From Niallia endozanthoxylica (GTDB taxonomy: Bacteria; Bacillota; Bacilli; Bacillales; Cytobacillaceae), in the NCBI RefSeq assembly GCF_008710145.1, contig NZ_VYKL01000006.1, positions 47,321 through 111,320 on the forward strand: DNA of 64,000 nt. The letters run 5' to 3'. Below are positions 17,251 through 26,261 of this stretch, piece by piece (positions within the stretch are counted from its first letter, which is position 1; each line of letters begins with the position of its first letter). Position numbers and translations under genes: made by a program. Under the pieces are notes generated by a model. It saw only the letters and a list, made by a program, of their open reading frames with translations, searched no databases and was not told where the DNA came from.

Positions 17251-17721
17251 TTGCCAATTCATGTTGTACTATATCAACCAGAAATCCCAGCTAATACGAT
17301 AAATATTGCATGTACCTGTGCCGCTACGGACACATCCCTGCACTTAATCCGGCCACTTGGCTTTTCAACAGATGAAGAAATGATCAAGAAAGCAGGTATT
17401 GATTACTGGGAACGTGTGAACATAACATACTATGACTCATTAGATGACTTTTTTGCAAAAAATCAAGGCGAGTTTTACTATATTGAGACGTTTGGCGAAA
17501 AAACACACTCATCCTTTGACTTCAGTGATGTGTCAAAGGAACATTATTTTATGTTTGGAAGAGAATCATCTGGGCTGCCAAAAGATTTACTAGAAGAAAA
17601 TAGAAATCATTTTTTGAGAATCCCAATGGGCGAAAATGTTCGTTCACTGAACCTCTCAAGCACAGCCGCTATATTGGTATACGAAGCCTTGCGCCAACAG
17701 GGATATCCTCATTTACAATGA
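17251..17721 (+). CDS. trmL: TrmL-like tRNA (cytidine/uridine-34-2'-O)-methyltransferase, altered motif 1
   Basis: 156 residues and clearly the SPOUT methylase TrmL/CspR: PEIPANT near the start, FGRESSGLP, and the C-terminal knot VRSLNLSSTAAILVYEAL. Normal enzymes methylate the ribose of the wobble base in tRNA-Leu. Here the first motif differs from the family: I17 stands where NTG-N normally has Gly and C21 where the conserved Arg of NIxRT/NIART normally stands, plus D27. The knot region is intact. It may be a diverged paralogue or a weakened enzyme. TTG start with AGAGGTGA 7 nt upstream. Its stop codon overlaps a REP-like unit. Confidence 0.85.
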   Translation: MPIHVVLYQPEIPANTINIACTCAATDTSLHLIRPLGFSTDEEMIKKAGIDYWERVNITYYDSLDDFFAKNQGEFYYIETFGEKTHSSFDFSDVSKEHYFMFGRESSGLPKDLLEENRNHFLRIPMGENVRSLNLSSTAAILVYEALRQQGYPHLQ

Positions 17722-17756
17722 AATAGCGGTTCAGTTCAGAACCGTCCCGCTGTTTC
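17720..17756. repeat. REP-like palindromic unit at trmL stop codon
   Basis: Starts GAAAT (overlapping the TGA stop), contains GCGGTTCAG and GAACCGTCCC, and ends GTTTC. Confidence 0.6.
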
Positions 17757-17846
17757 ACCCAAGTATTTAAAAAAGGTGTTTGTCCCTTTCAAATAAATGG
17801 ACGTGCTCATATATTAGAGTATCTCAAAAGAAAGGGGTGACATCCT

Positions 17847-18128
17847 ATGGCAACTAAGAAAAATGTAGTGGTAGAGCAGCAAATAGAGGAATGCCCTACA
17901 TGTCCTGAAGGAACAGTTTGTGAAGATAGTGATTTACTCTGTATAAACATTCCTTGTACGACTACAGTAGTGTTGTTAGGTTTAATTCAGTTAAATATTG
18001 GTCCGTTATGTATTAGAGCTGGCTCTGTAGGCAATCTGTCCAATTTATCTGATCAAGAGAAACTTGAACAAGTGCAACAAGTATTTAGCGTACTAAGAAA
18101 TACGCTTCCAAACTTTACTGCTGAATAG
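17847..18128 (+). CDS. Hypothetical Cys-containing small protein
   Basis: 93 residues. The N-terminal half has seven Cys in short spacing (ECPTCPEGTVC...LLCINIPC...LCIRAG), the middle is hydrophobic (TVVLLGLIQLNIG), and the C-terminal third is a charged helix. The ribosome binding site AAAGGGGTGA is strong. The Cys pattern could bind metal or belong to a spore-surface protein; the family is not recognised. A terminator follows. Confidence 0.6.
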   Translation: MATKKNVVVEQQIEECPTCPEGTVCEDSDLLCINIPCTTTVVLLGLIQLNIGPLCIRAGSVGNLSNLSDQEKLEQVQQVFSVLRNTLPNFTAE

Positions 18129-18151
18129 TTTTCAAAGAAATACGTTCAACA

Positions 18152-18187
18152 AAAGGCCGATTCCATCAGGTGGGGACGGCTTTTTGT
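18152..18187 (+). terminator. Intrinsic terminator
   Basis: AGGCCG-TTCC...GGGGA-CGGC stem followed by TTTTTG, 24 nt after the stop at 18128. Confidence 0.6.
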
Positions 18188-18208
18188 TTTGAAACATAGG
18201 GTCCAGCC

Positions 18209-18238
18209 GAAACAGGGAGGCGACGGTTCTCGCGTTTC
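18209..18238. repeat. REP-like unit overlapping the KdsC-like stop codon
   Basis: GAAAC...GACGGTTCT...GTTTC. Its right end GTTTC with the next A supplies the TGA stop of the minus-strand gene (18237-18239). Confidence 0.75.
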
Positions 18239-18692
18239 ACAACAAATAATCAATGAATTCCCTGACTGCGCCTTCTCCGCCGTTTCTTTTACAAACATAA
18301 TCGGCAATCGCTATAACAGAATCTGCTGCATCTGCAGGACATCCAACCCATCCACACAACTTCATGGCTTCTATATCATTCTCATCATCACCAATATAAG
18401 CAAGTTCTTTCAAATCATATTGATATCGATCAGCTATTTGTTTTAGTACCTTCACCTTATCTTTTATGCCTTGGTGGACCTCGGTTATCCCCAGCTCTTT
18501 TGCCCTTTGTTCTACTATTCCTGATACGCGACCCGTAATAATGACAGGTACAATCTCATGGGTTTGAAGCTTAACAATCCCTAACCCATCTTTCACATTG
18601 AAAGCTTTCATCAATTCCCCTTGTGAACCGATATATATTTTTCCGTCAGTCAATGTTCCATCGACATCTAAAACAAGCATTTTTATATTCAT
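18237..18692 (-). CDS. KdsC-like HAD phosphatase
   Basis: 151 residues. HAD motif I DVDGTLTDG (residues 9-17), motif II ITGR, and motif IV GDDENDIEAM place it in the capless C0 HAD group with KdsC (KDO-8-phosphate phosphatase) and related NeuB-linked phosphatases. Gram-positive bacteria do not make KDO, and no sugar-acid or CMP-sugar gene is nearby, so the physiological substrate is a different phosphorylated sugar or small metabolite. Length matches KdsC minus a short C-terminal tail. Monocistronic; the stop lies in a REP-like unit. Confidence 0.8.
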   Translation of the reverse strand: MNIKMLVLDVDGTLTDGKIYIGSQGELMKAFNVKDGLGIVKLQTHEIVPVIITGRVSGIVEQRAKELGITEVHQGIKDKVKVLKQIADRYQYDLKELAYIGDDENDIEAMKLCGWVGCPADAADSVIAIADYVCKRNGGEGAVREFIDYLL

Positions 18693-18821
18693 AGCACTGC
18701 CCCTACATATATATTTTCACGTAACCTCTATTTCTATTATAAGGACAGGATCTGTTTCTCGTCCATTAATCTCCCAACGAGATTGTGAAGCAGTCCATTC
18801 ATCTTGCCGGGCCTGATTTGT

Positions 18822-18890
18822 GAAACGCCGGGACGGTTCTGCTGTTTCCATCGTAAAAAAAATAGAAACGCGAGAATGTCCCCACGTTTC
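18822..18890. repeat. REPIN-like pair of inverted REP units
   Basis: GAAACGCCGGGACGGTTCT plus GCTGTTTC (18822-18848) and an inverted copy GAAACGCGAGAATGTCCCC plus ACGTTTC (18865-18890), separated by 16 bp. This is the two-unit head-to-head layout of REPINs. Confidence 0.75.
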
Positions 18891-18913
18891 AGTGACAGAT
18901 TTTCTCAACGTTT

Positions 18914-19603
18914 CTAAGCTTTGTGTTCATATTTAAGAGCATAAACAGGTTGATTAGGCTGCCATTCAGCAAATAGAACAGATTTGTAATCGTTAATATT
19001 TTGTGCTGCTAATTGCTCTTTTAGCCATTGATCATTTAGGCCATATTCTTTTAAATTATTGTAAATAACCTCCCCTTCGAGTATTAACGTGATTGGCAAG
19101 TTGACAGGTTTTGAAGGCAAATTTAGATCACCCGCCTTTGGTGTGTCATATTTGAATTTTGGAAGGACACTAAGCATCCCATTTGTTTCTAAAATAACGT
19201 ATTCTACTTCCTGAATGGAAAAGTAGCCTTGTTGTCTGATTAAGCTTTGCAGTTGATTCATATCCATATTATTTTTCTTTAATGAATTATAGTTTATCTT
19301 CCCCTTATTGATAACAATACTCGGCTCTCCTTCTAGAAATTTCCTTGTATTTTTAAACTTTTGAGTGACAACTTCAACTACATAAATAATTGCTCCCCAA
19401 ACCGAAGCGGCAAATAGAACATCGCCCAGATGTGTCCCGTTGTCATATACCGCATTCCCTACCAATTCTCCTAAAATAAGTGCGGAAATAAAGTCAAAAG
19501 GAGTAATTTGGGAAAATTGAGTTTTACCTAATATTTTAAGGATAATAAATAAGATCACTAATCCTGCAATTAACTCGATAGCAATAGATAAATAATGATG
19601 CAT
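18914..19603 (-). CDS. DUF421 (YetF-like) membrane protein
   Basis: About 229 residues from the ATG at 19603 (AGGCGG 8 nt upstream); a start 12 codons earlier has no good site. Three N-terminal membrane segments (GLVILFIILKILGK, FDFISALILGELVG, VLFAASVWGAIIYVV) are followed by the soluble YetF-type domain (EGEPSIVINKGKINYNSLKK ... LILEGEVIYNNLKEYGLNDQ). Several paralogues are usual in Bacillus. The molecular role is unknown; the soluble domain is cytoplasmic by the positive-inside rule. Confidence 0.85.
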   Translation of the reverse strand: MHHYLSIAIELIAGLVILFIILKILGKTQFSQITPFDFISALILGELVGNAVYDNGTHLGDVLFAASVWGAIIYVVEVVTQKFKNTRKFLEGEPSIVINKGKINYNSLKKNNMDMNQLQSLIRQQGYFSIQEVEYVILETNGMLSVLPKFKYDTPKAGDLNLPSKPVNLPITLILEGEVIYNNLKEYGLNDQWLKEQLAAQNINDYKSVLFAEWQPNQPVYALKYEHKA

Positions 19604-19801
19604 TCTTATACCGCCTTCTTCCTCTTTGCTCCTCTCCATTATGGAATACTATCTCTCCATTTATACCCAGGAAACGCGAGAACCATCATAGCAATCTATC
19701 AAATCTTTAAAATGATTATTTACAAATAAATATTCTTGTGCTACTATAAAAATCATAATATTCTAAAAATTATAACTAACATAAAGTCAAGGTGATGTAA
19801 G

Positions 19802-20167
19802 ATGATCTTGTCACCCGGTCAATTTAAACAAGAGTTAATTAAAGACTATAATACAGTTAACCTTCGGATGTTTGACATTGGTGTCAAAAGTCAAAAGGTT
19901 GATATATTAGGGGAAAAAGTGATTATTTTCGCCACTCATAAACGAATTTCGTCTCTGAAATATTTGGACGAAAGCAATCGCCTGATTACCCGTATAGTCG
20001 ATGTCACTATCATTGATTCTTTCAAAATGGAATTAAAGAAAATCATGGAAGATAAATACGGAATGAAGGTCCTTTCGATTATGAAAGATTATGATCCAGA
20101 AATTGAATGTTCCGTTACGATTATTATCCTTGATCAAGATGCTAGAAACTATATATCCGGTTTATAA
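19802..20167 (+). CDS. DUF2294 family protein
   Basis: 121 residues consistent with DUF2294: VIIFATHKRISSLKYLDESN, VDVTIIDSFKMELKKIMEDK, and VTIIIL at the end. It is a small soluble alpha/beta protein of unknown function. GGTGATG precedes the ATG at a short distance. A strong hairpin terminator follows before the Nif3-like gene. Confidence 0.6.
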   Translation: MILSPGQFKQELIKDYNTVNLRMFDIGVKSQKVDILGEKVIIFATHKRISSLKYLDESNRLITRIVDVTIIDSFKMELKKIMEDKYGMKVLSIMKDYDPEIECSVTIIILDQDARNYISGL

Positions 20168-20217
20168 CCTAATAGTGGACTGGTAGAATGAACTCTTACT
20201 AATAGAGCGCAGTACAA

Positions 20218-20272
20218 CCGTCAATACTATCCAACAGATTAATTCTGTTTGATTTGTATTGGCGGTTTTTTA
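20218..20272 (+). terminator. Intrinsic terminator
   Basis: CCGTCAATAC and GTATTGGCGG arms enclose a 28-nt loop and are followed by TTTTTTATTTTT. It ends 30 nt before the Nif3-like start, so that gene needs readthrough or a very close promoter. Confidence 0.7.
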
Positions 20273-20302
20273 TTTTTCCTATATAAAAAAGGAGGACAAG
20301 AC

Positions 20303-21322
20303 ATGCAAACAGTAAAGGATGTACTAGAGGCTTTAGACCAATTAACAGGCGGCAGGGTGGTTAAATCGCTGGCGGATATAACAAGTGGAGATCATCCATT
20401 TGTGATGATGAAATCCTCCAATCTTCCAGGAAAGGATATCATTGAAACACCTGGTCTTGTCTATGGCCATCTTGATCAAAAAGTGAGCAAAATAGCTGTA
20501 ACGATGACCATGACAGAAGGCAGCATTGAATTAGCAGGTGCCACAGGAGTCGATGCCATTATCGCTCATCATCCTATTGCGGAGGCAGCCAATTCAGGGG
20601 GCGTCACGTTGAAAAATTATCTTGACCTATATCATGTGGCTGCTTTTGAACTTCATGAGGCCTTCCATGGATTACATCCAGGAATCTCGTATTTGCACGG
20701 CCATCAAGCATACCGCACAGAAATATCCTATGGCGGCAATCATGGCAATGTTCTATTTGTCGGAAAAACCCTTGAAAACGTGAATACATTAGGAGACATA
20801 TTAAAGCGTCTTGATCAATACATGGGATTAGACCAAGAAGAAGCCTTATTATTTACGGAAAAAGAAATTCGCGGTGCCTCATCGATTACCGAAACAAGTC
20901 TGGTAACAAAGGGAAAAATTTGGTTAGGAGATGAAAATAGTCCTGTCCGACATATTTTACACATCTTTCCTCATACCGGTTTTTCACCAGAGAATTTAAG
21001 ACAAGCCGTTCAAGAGCATCCAGAAGCTGACACGGTGCTCGCCTCCATTAGTCGTGTCTATGATGGACATCCATTAATTGAAACAGCTAAAGAACTGGGA
21101 CTCAATTTTATCGTCGGCAACTGTCATGTGTTGGAAATTTTGGAAAATGGGCTGCCGCTTGCCTACGCCCTTCAGTCGCTATTACCTTCTGTCGAGGTCG
21201 TTATTTTTCGCGAAAGAATTACAAGTACCTCTTTGAATGCAGTGGGAACACCGGAAATGAAGCGTTATGCTCAAGAAATGGCTTCACAGCACTTATTAAC
21301 GAAAGCAATCAGCAATCAATAA
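20303..21322 (+). CDS. Nif3-like dinuclear metal centre protein
   Basis: 339 residues from the ATG at 20303, chosen for the AAGGAGG site 7 nt upstream. The Nif3/YqfO fold is indicated by DAIIAHHPI (metal-binding His pair, residues ~90-94) and by HEAFHGLHPG and NCHVLEILENG further on. These proteins bind a dinuclear metal site; some act as GTP cyclohydrolase-like or metal-handling proteins, but the function is uncertain. It is followed after 18 nt by a nucleoside-recognition membrane protein, suggesting a shared job in nucleotide or cofactor handling. Confidence 0.75.
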   Translation: MQTVKDVLEALDQLTGGRVVKSLADITSGDHPFVMMKSSNLPGKDIIETPGLVYGHLDQKVSKIAVTMTMTEGSIELAGATGVDAIIAHHPIAEAANSGGVTLKNYLDLYHVAAFELHEAFHGLHPGISYLHGHQAYRTEISYGGNHGNVLFVGKTLENVNTLGDILKRLDQYMGLDQEEALLFTEKEIRGASSITETSLVTKGKIWLGDENSPVRHILHIFPHTGFSPENLRQAVQEHPEADTVLASISRVYDGHPLIETAKELGLNFIVGNCHVLEILENGLPLAYALQSLLPSVEVVIFRERITSTSLNAVGTPEMKRYAQEMASQHLLTKAISNQ

Positions 21323-21340
21323 TTGTGAGGAGCGATGTAC

Positions 21341-22456
21341 ATGAGTGAATTCAATGCTGAAACAGTAGAACAGGTCCAATCCGTCCCAGCCCATCAGCCG
21401 GAAAAACGAAAATGGACACGAATCGAGTTTGTTGGGGTAGCTTTGGTTATTTCTTCATTACTTGTTTTATTAATCTCTCCCGGTACTCTCGCCGGTCTCT
21501 TTAACTCCGTCGTTGATCGTGTGTTTCCGACGGTCGTTAATGTCTTTTTAACAGGTACTGTTGGGGTCGCCATTATCGTGAGCGTCATTATCGGACGCAC
21601 GTTGGAACGATTAGGCTTTACAGATGCACTGATGAGACTATTTATTCCGATCACAAAGCTCATGAAAATCAATTCTTCCGTGGTGATCCCCAGTATTTAT
21701 AATATCCTCGGTGATATTAATGCCGCTGGAAAAATTGCAGGCCCCATCTTAGTTCGCTCAGGAGCAACAAAGGATGAACAAAAAATTGCCGTTGCGACGA
21801 TGGTTCAGTCTCAGCAATCCTTTTCCACCTTTATGTTAGGACTGGTGGCCTTAACCGCTGTTGGCGTCAATGCGTTCGTCATTGTCGTGTTAGCTGTATT
21901 TATTCCTGTTATCTTTGTCCCTTGGCTCCTTTCCAAAACGATTTACCGTAACACGAAAGCAGTGAAGTTGGAGGATTTACCAAGGTTCACTCCGGAGACA
22001 AGGTTTTTACCGACTTTGTTTAATGCGGCCAGAGAGGGTGCCGAGCTTTTATTCTTGCTTATTATTCCTGCTGTAGCAGTCGTTTTTGCTGTGATTGGGG
22101 TTTTAGACTATATCGGTATATGGTCATCTATTGAATCGGGTCTTTCCTCCGTTCTCTTAGCGTTAAATATTGATCCAGAGACTGGTATTCTATCCATTTT
22201 AGCAAGCCCGACCTTAGCTATGGGTACACTTGCTGAAACAGCTTCTTCATTGGACCCGCAATTAGTCATTGGTTCCTTTATTTTAGCTTCATCTGGGCTG
22301 CCGTTATCTACCGTATTTGGTCAAATTCCTGTCATCTGGGCGGCCAATTCAGATTTAACTGAAAAAGAAGCGATGGGAGCTGCCGCTTTAGGGATTGCCA
22401 TGCGTCTAATTACAGCTTTTCTACTTGTCATGATTCTTTCACCGATTTTACTTTAA
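21341..22456 (+). CDS. Nucleoside-recognition (Gate) domain membrane protein
   Basis: 371 residues from the second ATG at 21341 (GAGGAG with 8-nt spacing; the ATG two codons earlier is too close). About eight membrane segments. The Gate-like segments include NILGDINAAGKIAGPILVRS and SILASPTLAMGTLAETASSL. Related proteins are transporters or spore-maturation (SpmA/B-like) proteins. The pairing with Nif3 suggests transport of a nucleoside-like or metal-linked compound, which is inference. Its last 4 bp overlap the convergent gene ending at 22453. Confidence 0.7.
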   Translation: MSEFNAETVEQVQSVPAHQPEKRKWTRIEFVGVALVISSLLVLLISPGTLAGLFNSVVDRVFPTVVNVFLTGTVGVAIIVSVIIGRTLERLGFTDALMRLFIPITKLMKINSSVVIPSIYNILGDINAAGKIAGPILVRSGATKDEQKIAVATMVQSQQSFSTFMLGLVALTAVGVNAFVIVVLAVFIPVIFVPWLLSKTIYRNTKAVKLEDLPRFTPETRFLPTLFNAAREGAELLFLLIIPAVAVVFAVIGVLDYIGIWSSIESGLSSVLLALNIDPETGILSILASPTLAMGTLAETASSLDPQLVIGSFILASSGLPLSTVFGQIPVIWAANSDLTEKEAMGAAALGIAMRLITAFLLVMILSPILL

Positions 22457-22944
22457 GAAAATGGAAGATGTTTTTCCAGTTGACGTGAAAGATCTAAATG
22501 GAATTCAGTAGACGAAATGGTTTTGAATGCATGCGGGTCTAGATAAAGAGGAACTCGAATGTCACCTTTTGAATGTTGCATGACGAAGGAAAGATAACTG
22601 ATTTTTTTCATTTGGGCTGCCAGTTTTTCATTTGATACTGCTAACGCTACACCCATATTCGGCCTCTCCTTGTCAGACAAAGGAATCGGTATACAGGGAA
22701 TCGTTTGCAGGGCTTCATACGAATTGGTCGTACTGGTCGATAAATAATGAATTCGGCCAGTAGCCGCTATTCTTTTATTGGGCAGTATCAAACGATCCAC
22801 ATGGTAAACATCCTTTCCAGCAGAAGAGGCCCACTTTTTTCCTTGTTGTATGATAACCATCGAAAAGCAATCGCCTGGCATAACAGAAAGCACTTGATTT
22901 GTAAACAACTCAAAACCAACCGACATCAACCCTATCTCCCCCAC
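22453..22944 (-). CDS. Hypothetical protein
   Basis: 163 residues, soluble, without signal peptide or clear motif. It begins MGEIGLMSVGFELFTNQVLS, and an internal ATG at residue 7 is an alternative start. Convergent with the transporter gene by 4 bp. I do not recognise the family. Confidence 0.5.
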   Translation of the reverse strand: MGEIGLMSVGFELFTNQVLSVMPGDCFSMVIIQQGKKWASSAGKDVYHVDRLILPNKRIAATGRIHYLSTSTTNSYEALQTIPCIPIPLSDKERPNMGVALAVSNEKLAAQMKKISYLSFVMQHSKGDIRVPLYLDPHAFKTISSTEFHLDLSRQLEKHLPFS

Positions 22945-23003
22945 TCACACATCATGAATGTTTGTTGATATGTATGATGAAATTTTGCCGGTCATACCAT
23001 GAA

Positions 23004-23139
23004 GTGAAACGGGGAACGGTTCTGCTGTTTCAATCATTCATTCTAGCAAGCTCTGTGGGGATTAAATCTCTACAGGGCTTTCTTTTTATTTATAATTACT
23101 CTGCTGCTCAATCTTTACAAAAGAAACGTGAGAACCGTA
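23004..23139. repeat. Long REP-bounded element, copy 1
   Basis: Left REP GAAACGGGGAACGGTTCT with GCTGTTTC, a central hairpin AAGCTCTGTGGGG...CTCTACAGGGCTT followed by T-rich sequence, and right inverted REP GAAACGTGAGAACCGT. Homologous along its length to the element at 35140. Confidence 0.75.
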
Positions 23140-23388
23140 TTAAAAGAAACCGAGGAGCTTCCCTCGGTTTCCTTAGATTGACTGACAGGTACCTGTTTTA
23201 TAGTCAATGGTCTCTTCGTAGTCAAAGAATTCCTCAAAATCCTCCTTGCCAAAGTCGTTTTGTTTTAGCCCAATAAAATTACCTTGATTATGGCTATTCA
23301 ATGTCTCTGAAACGCAAAGACGCTTCTAGCTTCCTACTTATTCAAAGTGCTGACTTTTTCGCTGTCCCGAACCGTCCCCTTGTTTCAC

Positions 23389-24204
23389 CTAGTAAGAACT
23401 TTCAACTTCATCATCGTCATCATGATCATCAGCTTCATCCATGCTGTCATCATCATTTTCATCACGTTCATCATCAGCATCGTCATTTTTTATGTTACTT
23501 GGTTGTTGTTGAGTTTGCGGCTGTGGCTGTTCCGAATACCATGATATGGATGATACATTTCCTGTGTTTGCCTGAACATATACATGGGCACCCTCTGAAT
23601 AATCGTCTACTGTCACTTTATAGTGCTTTCCATTTTGAGTATTTACGATGGATAAATCCGTGATTTCACCCTTAATTTGCTGTAACGCAATATCTTTTGC
23701 TTTCTGTTCTGAAATATTGGACGGGTTGCTTACACTACTCACCATTTCCTGATTAGATACAATGGTTTTCTCTTTCAAATCATATTCTATACGATAATGC
23801 TTGTTATCTTTCTCAATAGTCGCTTCTACGAAAGGTTGGCCTTCTTTCTTGATTTCTCTCATTTGACCAACCTGGCCGTTTAATTCTTTCTCTATATTTT
23901 TTTGGGCCTCTTCAATGGTTATCAAGGCTTCCTTTTTTTCAATCAGTCGTATATTACTAATTTTCTTCGTTTCGCTATCAACTGAAACCTTGTAAACTCC
24001 TTTTTTATTTTCAAACATAAGTTGATAGTCGCTATTCTCTTTTTCTAGCTTTGTATTTATGACTTTTCCTCCATAAAAATTAGTAACGATTGCTTCAGCT
24101 TCTTTTTGTGAAATCGTCTTAGGATTATCTTTTATAAAAATTAGAAACAATGAATAGGATAAGCCTAGAATGATAAACGCAATAAGACAAATTTTTAACT
24201 TCAT
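23389..24204 (-). CDS. PepSY-domain membrane-anchored protein
   Basis: 271 residues: one N-terminal membrane segment (residues 5-23), three PepSY-like repeats (about 34-88, 95-150 and 165-224, each with an 'EAxxI...' helix and a strand ending in V/I-S), a Gln/Pro linker and a strongly acidic tail (DDADDERDENDDDSMDEADD). PepSY domains often inhibit proteases or modulate sensors outside the membrane. It overlaps the histidine kinase stop by 4 nt (ATGA), so it likely works with that kinase. A REP-like unit begins immediately after the stop. Confidence 0.8.
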   Translation of the reverse strand: MKLKICLIAFIILGLSYSLFLIFIKDNPKTISQKEAEAIVTNFYGGKVINTKLEKENSDYQLMFENKKGVYKVSVDSETKKISNIRLIEKKEALITIEEAQKNIEKELNGQVGQMREIKKEGQPFVEATIEKDNKHYRIEYDLKEKTIVSNQEMVSSVSNPSNISEQKAKDIALQQIKGEITDLSIVNTQNGKHYKVTVDDYSEGAHVYVQANTGNVSSISWYSEQPQPQTQQQPSNIKNDDADDERDENDDDSMDEADDHDDDDEVESSY

Positions 24205-25556
24205 CTTGTTACACCGCCATTTTTCGGCAATGTGACTGTAAAAGTCGCCCCATGTCCTTCAACACTTTCAAGGTTTATATAACCATCGTGTTGTTCAACG
24301 ATTCGCTTTGCAATTGATAGCCCTAAACCTGATCCTCCTGTTTTTCGGCTCCTTGTTTTATCAACACGATATAATCGATCAAAAACATGTGCTTGGGCCT
24401 CAAATGGTATTCCTGCCCCTTTATCCATCACCATAATACTCACACTTTCTTCCCATTCTTTTATCTCTACCTTAATATCATCATCACTATATTTTTTTGC
24501 ATTATCTAACAAAATAACAAGTACTTGAACAAAACTAGGTTCATGAATATACGTATGAATCTCTCGCTGCTCACTTTTTAAATAGATTTCATGCTTAAAA
24601 GCTTGCTGTAATCGATGAATGGTCTTCTCGACGATTGGTACAATGTTAACTTTGTATTTTTCATTTTCAATACATTCTTCAGCTTTTGCTAATAGCAGCA
24701 ATTGCTCCGTTAAATATTTCATCCGGCTTGATTCAGCCCCAATGGAGTCAATGGCTTCTTCTAATATATCAGGACGCTCTTTCCCCCAGCGTTTTAATAT
24801 TTTCACATAACTATCAATGACAGTTAAAGGTGTCTTCAGTTCGTGAGAAGCATCAGAGACAAACTGTTCCTGCTTTAAATAACTTTTTTCTAATCTTGTA
24901 ATCATTCGATTAAATGTCATGGCCATTTCAGATAATTCGTCTTTCGTATGATGCGCAATTAATATTTTTTCAAATGATCCATCTTTTTCGATTACATTCA
25001 TCGTTTGAGTCAGACGTTTAATGGGAAACGAAATCATACGCCCTAAAAACCTACTGGTTAAAGAAAAAATAATAATGACAATCATCGTTGTATATGTAAA
25101 CACCCATTTTAATTCATTAATGTTACCAAATAGAGCATCGACATTCTCAACAACTTGTAAATTGACAATGGCCCCATTTTCATTAATTGTAGGGATGGAA
25201 ACAACCACATACATGGAATCTTTATATTGAACTACTTCCTCAAATTGATCATCGTCATATTTACTAGGTATATTAAAATAGTCATTGTTTGTTGTCACTT
25301 GAATAATAGGTTTGTGGCTGCTATTCACCACACGAATCATACCATTACTAATTAAATAGGCCTGCAGCACTTGTTCCATCGCTAAATTTGAATGAGTATT
25401 GAGTTCTTTAAGGGTATTCACTGTTTTATTGGTTAATCGATTCATTTCAGAAGTAATGACGGAATTTTTGAAAATGAAATAAATCGATGTATTGGCCATA
25501 ATGAGTACCATCAATACAACAGTCATCGATAGCTGAATCCTCGTTCGTAATCTCAT
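24201..25556 (-). CDS. Sensor histidine kinase
   Basis: 451 residues: membrane segments at about 11-29 and 151-169 flank a ~120-residue extracellular sensor, then HAMP, the phospho-acceptor His238 in SDASHELKTPLTV, and the ATP-binding domain with N (VILLDNAKKY), G1 (VMDKGAGIP) and G2 (GGSGLGLSIAKRI) boxes. Orthodox transmembrane kinase of the OmpR-partner class. Its start shares one base with the response regulator stop. The signal is unknown; the operon setting with a glycerate kinase and an anion permease suggests a carboxylate, which is inference. Confidence 0.93.
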   Translation of the reverse strand: MRLRTRIQLSMTVVLMVLIMANTSIYFIFKNSVITSEMNRLTNKTVNTLKELNTHSNLAMEQVLQAYLISNGMIRVVNSSHKPIIQVTTNNDYFNIPSKYDDDQFEEVVQYKDSMYVVVSIPTINENGAIVNLQVVENVDALFGNINELKWVFTYTTMIVIIIFSLTSRFLGRMISFPIKRLTQTMNVIEKDGSFEKILIAHHTKDELSEMAMTFNRMITRLEKSYLKQEQFVSDASHELKTPLTVIDSYVKILKRWGKERPDILEEAIDSIGAESSRMKYLTEQLLLLAKAEECIENEKYKVNIVPIVEKTIHRLQQAFKHEIYLKSEQREIHTYIHEPSFVQVLVILLDNAKKYSDDDIKVEIKEWEESVSIMVMDKGAGIPFEAQAHVFDRLYRVDKTRSRKTGGSGLGLSIAKRIVEQHDGYINLESVEGHGATFTVTLPKNGGVTR

Positions 25557-26245
25557 TATTCATCCTTAATCATATAGCCGACACCGCGAACGGTTTGGAT
25601 AAATAGATCGTCCTTCGTGTCAGTTAATTTTTTTCTCAAATATCGAATATACACATCTACAGCATGCGTATCACCATAATAATCCATTCCCCATACTTCA
25701 TTTAAAATCTGTTCACGCTCAAGTGCACGATTTTTGTTCTTAACTAAATAAAGCAGGAGATCATACTCCCGCGGTGTCAAATCTACCATACAGTCATTTT
25801 TAAACACTTCTCTTGTATGTGTATGAATCGAAATGGAGTGAATACGATAAACACTAGAATCATCCTTTTTTACACTCTTAGGTTTAAACCGAAGATTAGA
25901 GCGGATTCGTGCAAGCAATTCTTCGATTTCAAATGGTTTTGTCATATAATCATTCGCACCTAAATCTAATCCGCTTACTTTATCGTAAACGGAATCACGT
26001 GCCGTCAGCATAATAATAACAATCTCGTTATTCTCACGACGAATTCGTCTTAGCACTTCCATTCCATTTAATTCAGGTATCATGACATCTAAAAGAACTA
26101 AATCAATTTCTTCCTGCTCTAAAATGGATAGCCCTTCTTTACCCGTATAGGCAATACTTACTTGATAACCTGCATGTTCTAATTCTAATTGAATCACTCG
26201 CGCAATTCCCTCATCATCTTCAATAATTAATATGTGACTATCCAT
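25556..26245 (-). CDS. OmpR-family response regulator
   Basis: 229 residues. Receiver domain with the acidic pair at residues 10-11, phosphorylatable Asp53 (LLDVMIPELNG), the Thr in IIMLTARD and the Lys in DYMTKPFE. The C-terminal winged helix from about residue 135 ends RTVRGVGYMIKDE, typical of OmpR/PhoB DNA-binding domains. It starts 16 nt after the permease stop and shares one base with the kinase start, so the two-component pair is within the glycerate operon. Confidence 0.93.
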   Translation of the reverse strand: MDSHILIIEDDEGIARVIQLELEHAGYQVSIAYTGKEGLSILEQEEIDLVLLDVMIPELNGMEVLRRIRRENNEIVIIMLTARDSVYDKVSGLDLGANDYMTKPFEIEELLARIRSNLRFKPKSVKKDDSSVYRIHSISIHTHTREVFKNDCMVDLTPREYDLLLYLVKNKNRALEREQILNEVWGMDYYGDTHAVDVYIRYLRKKLTDTKDDLFIQTVRGVGYMIKDE

Positions 26246-26261
26246 TATTTCACCTCCTGAT

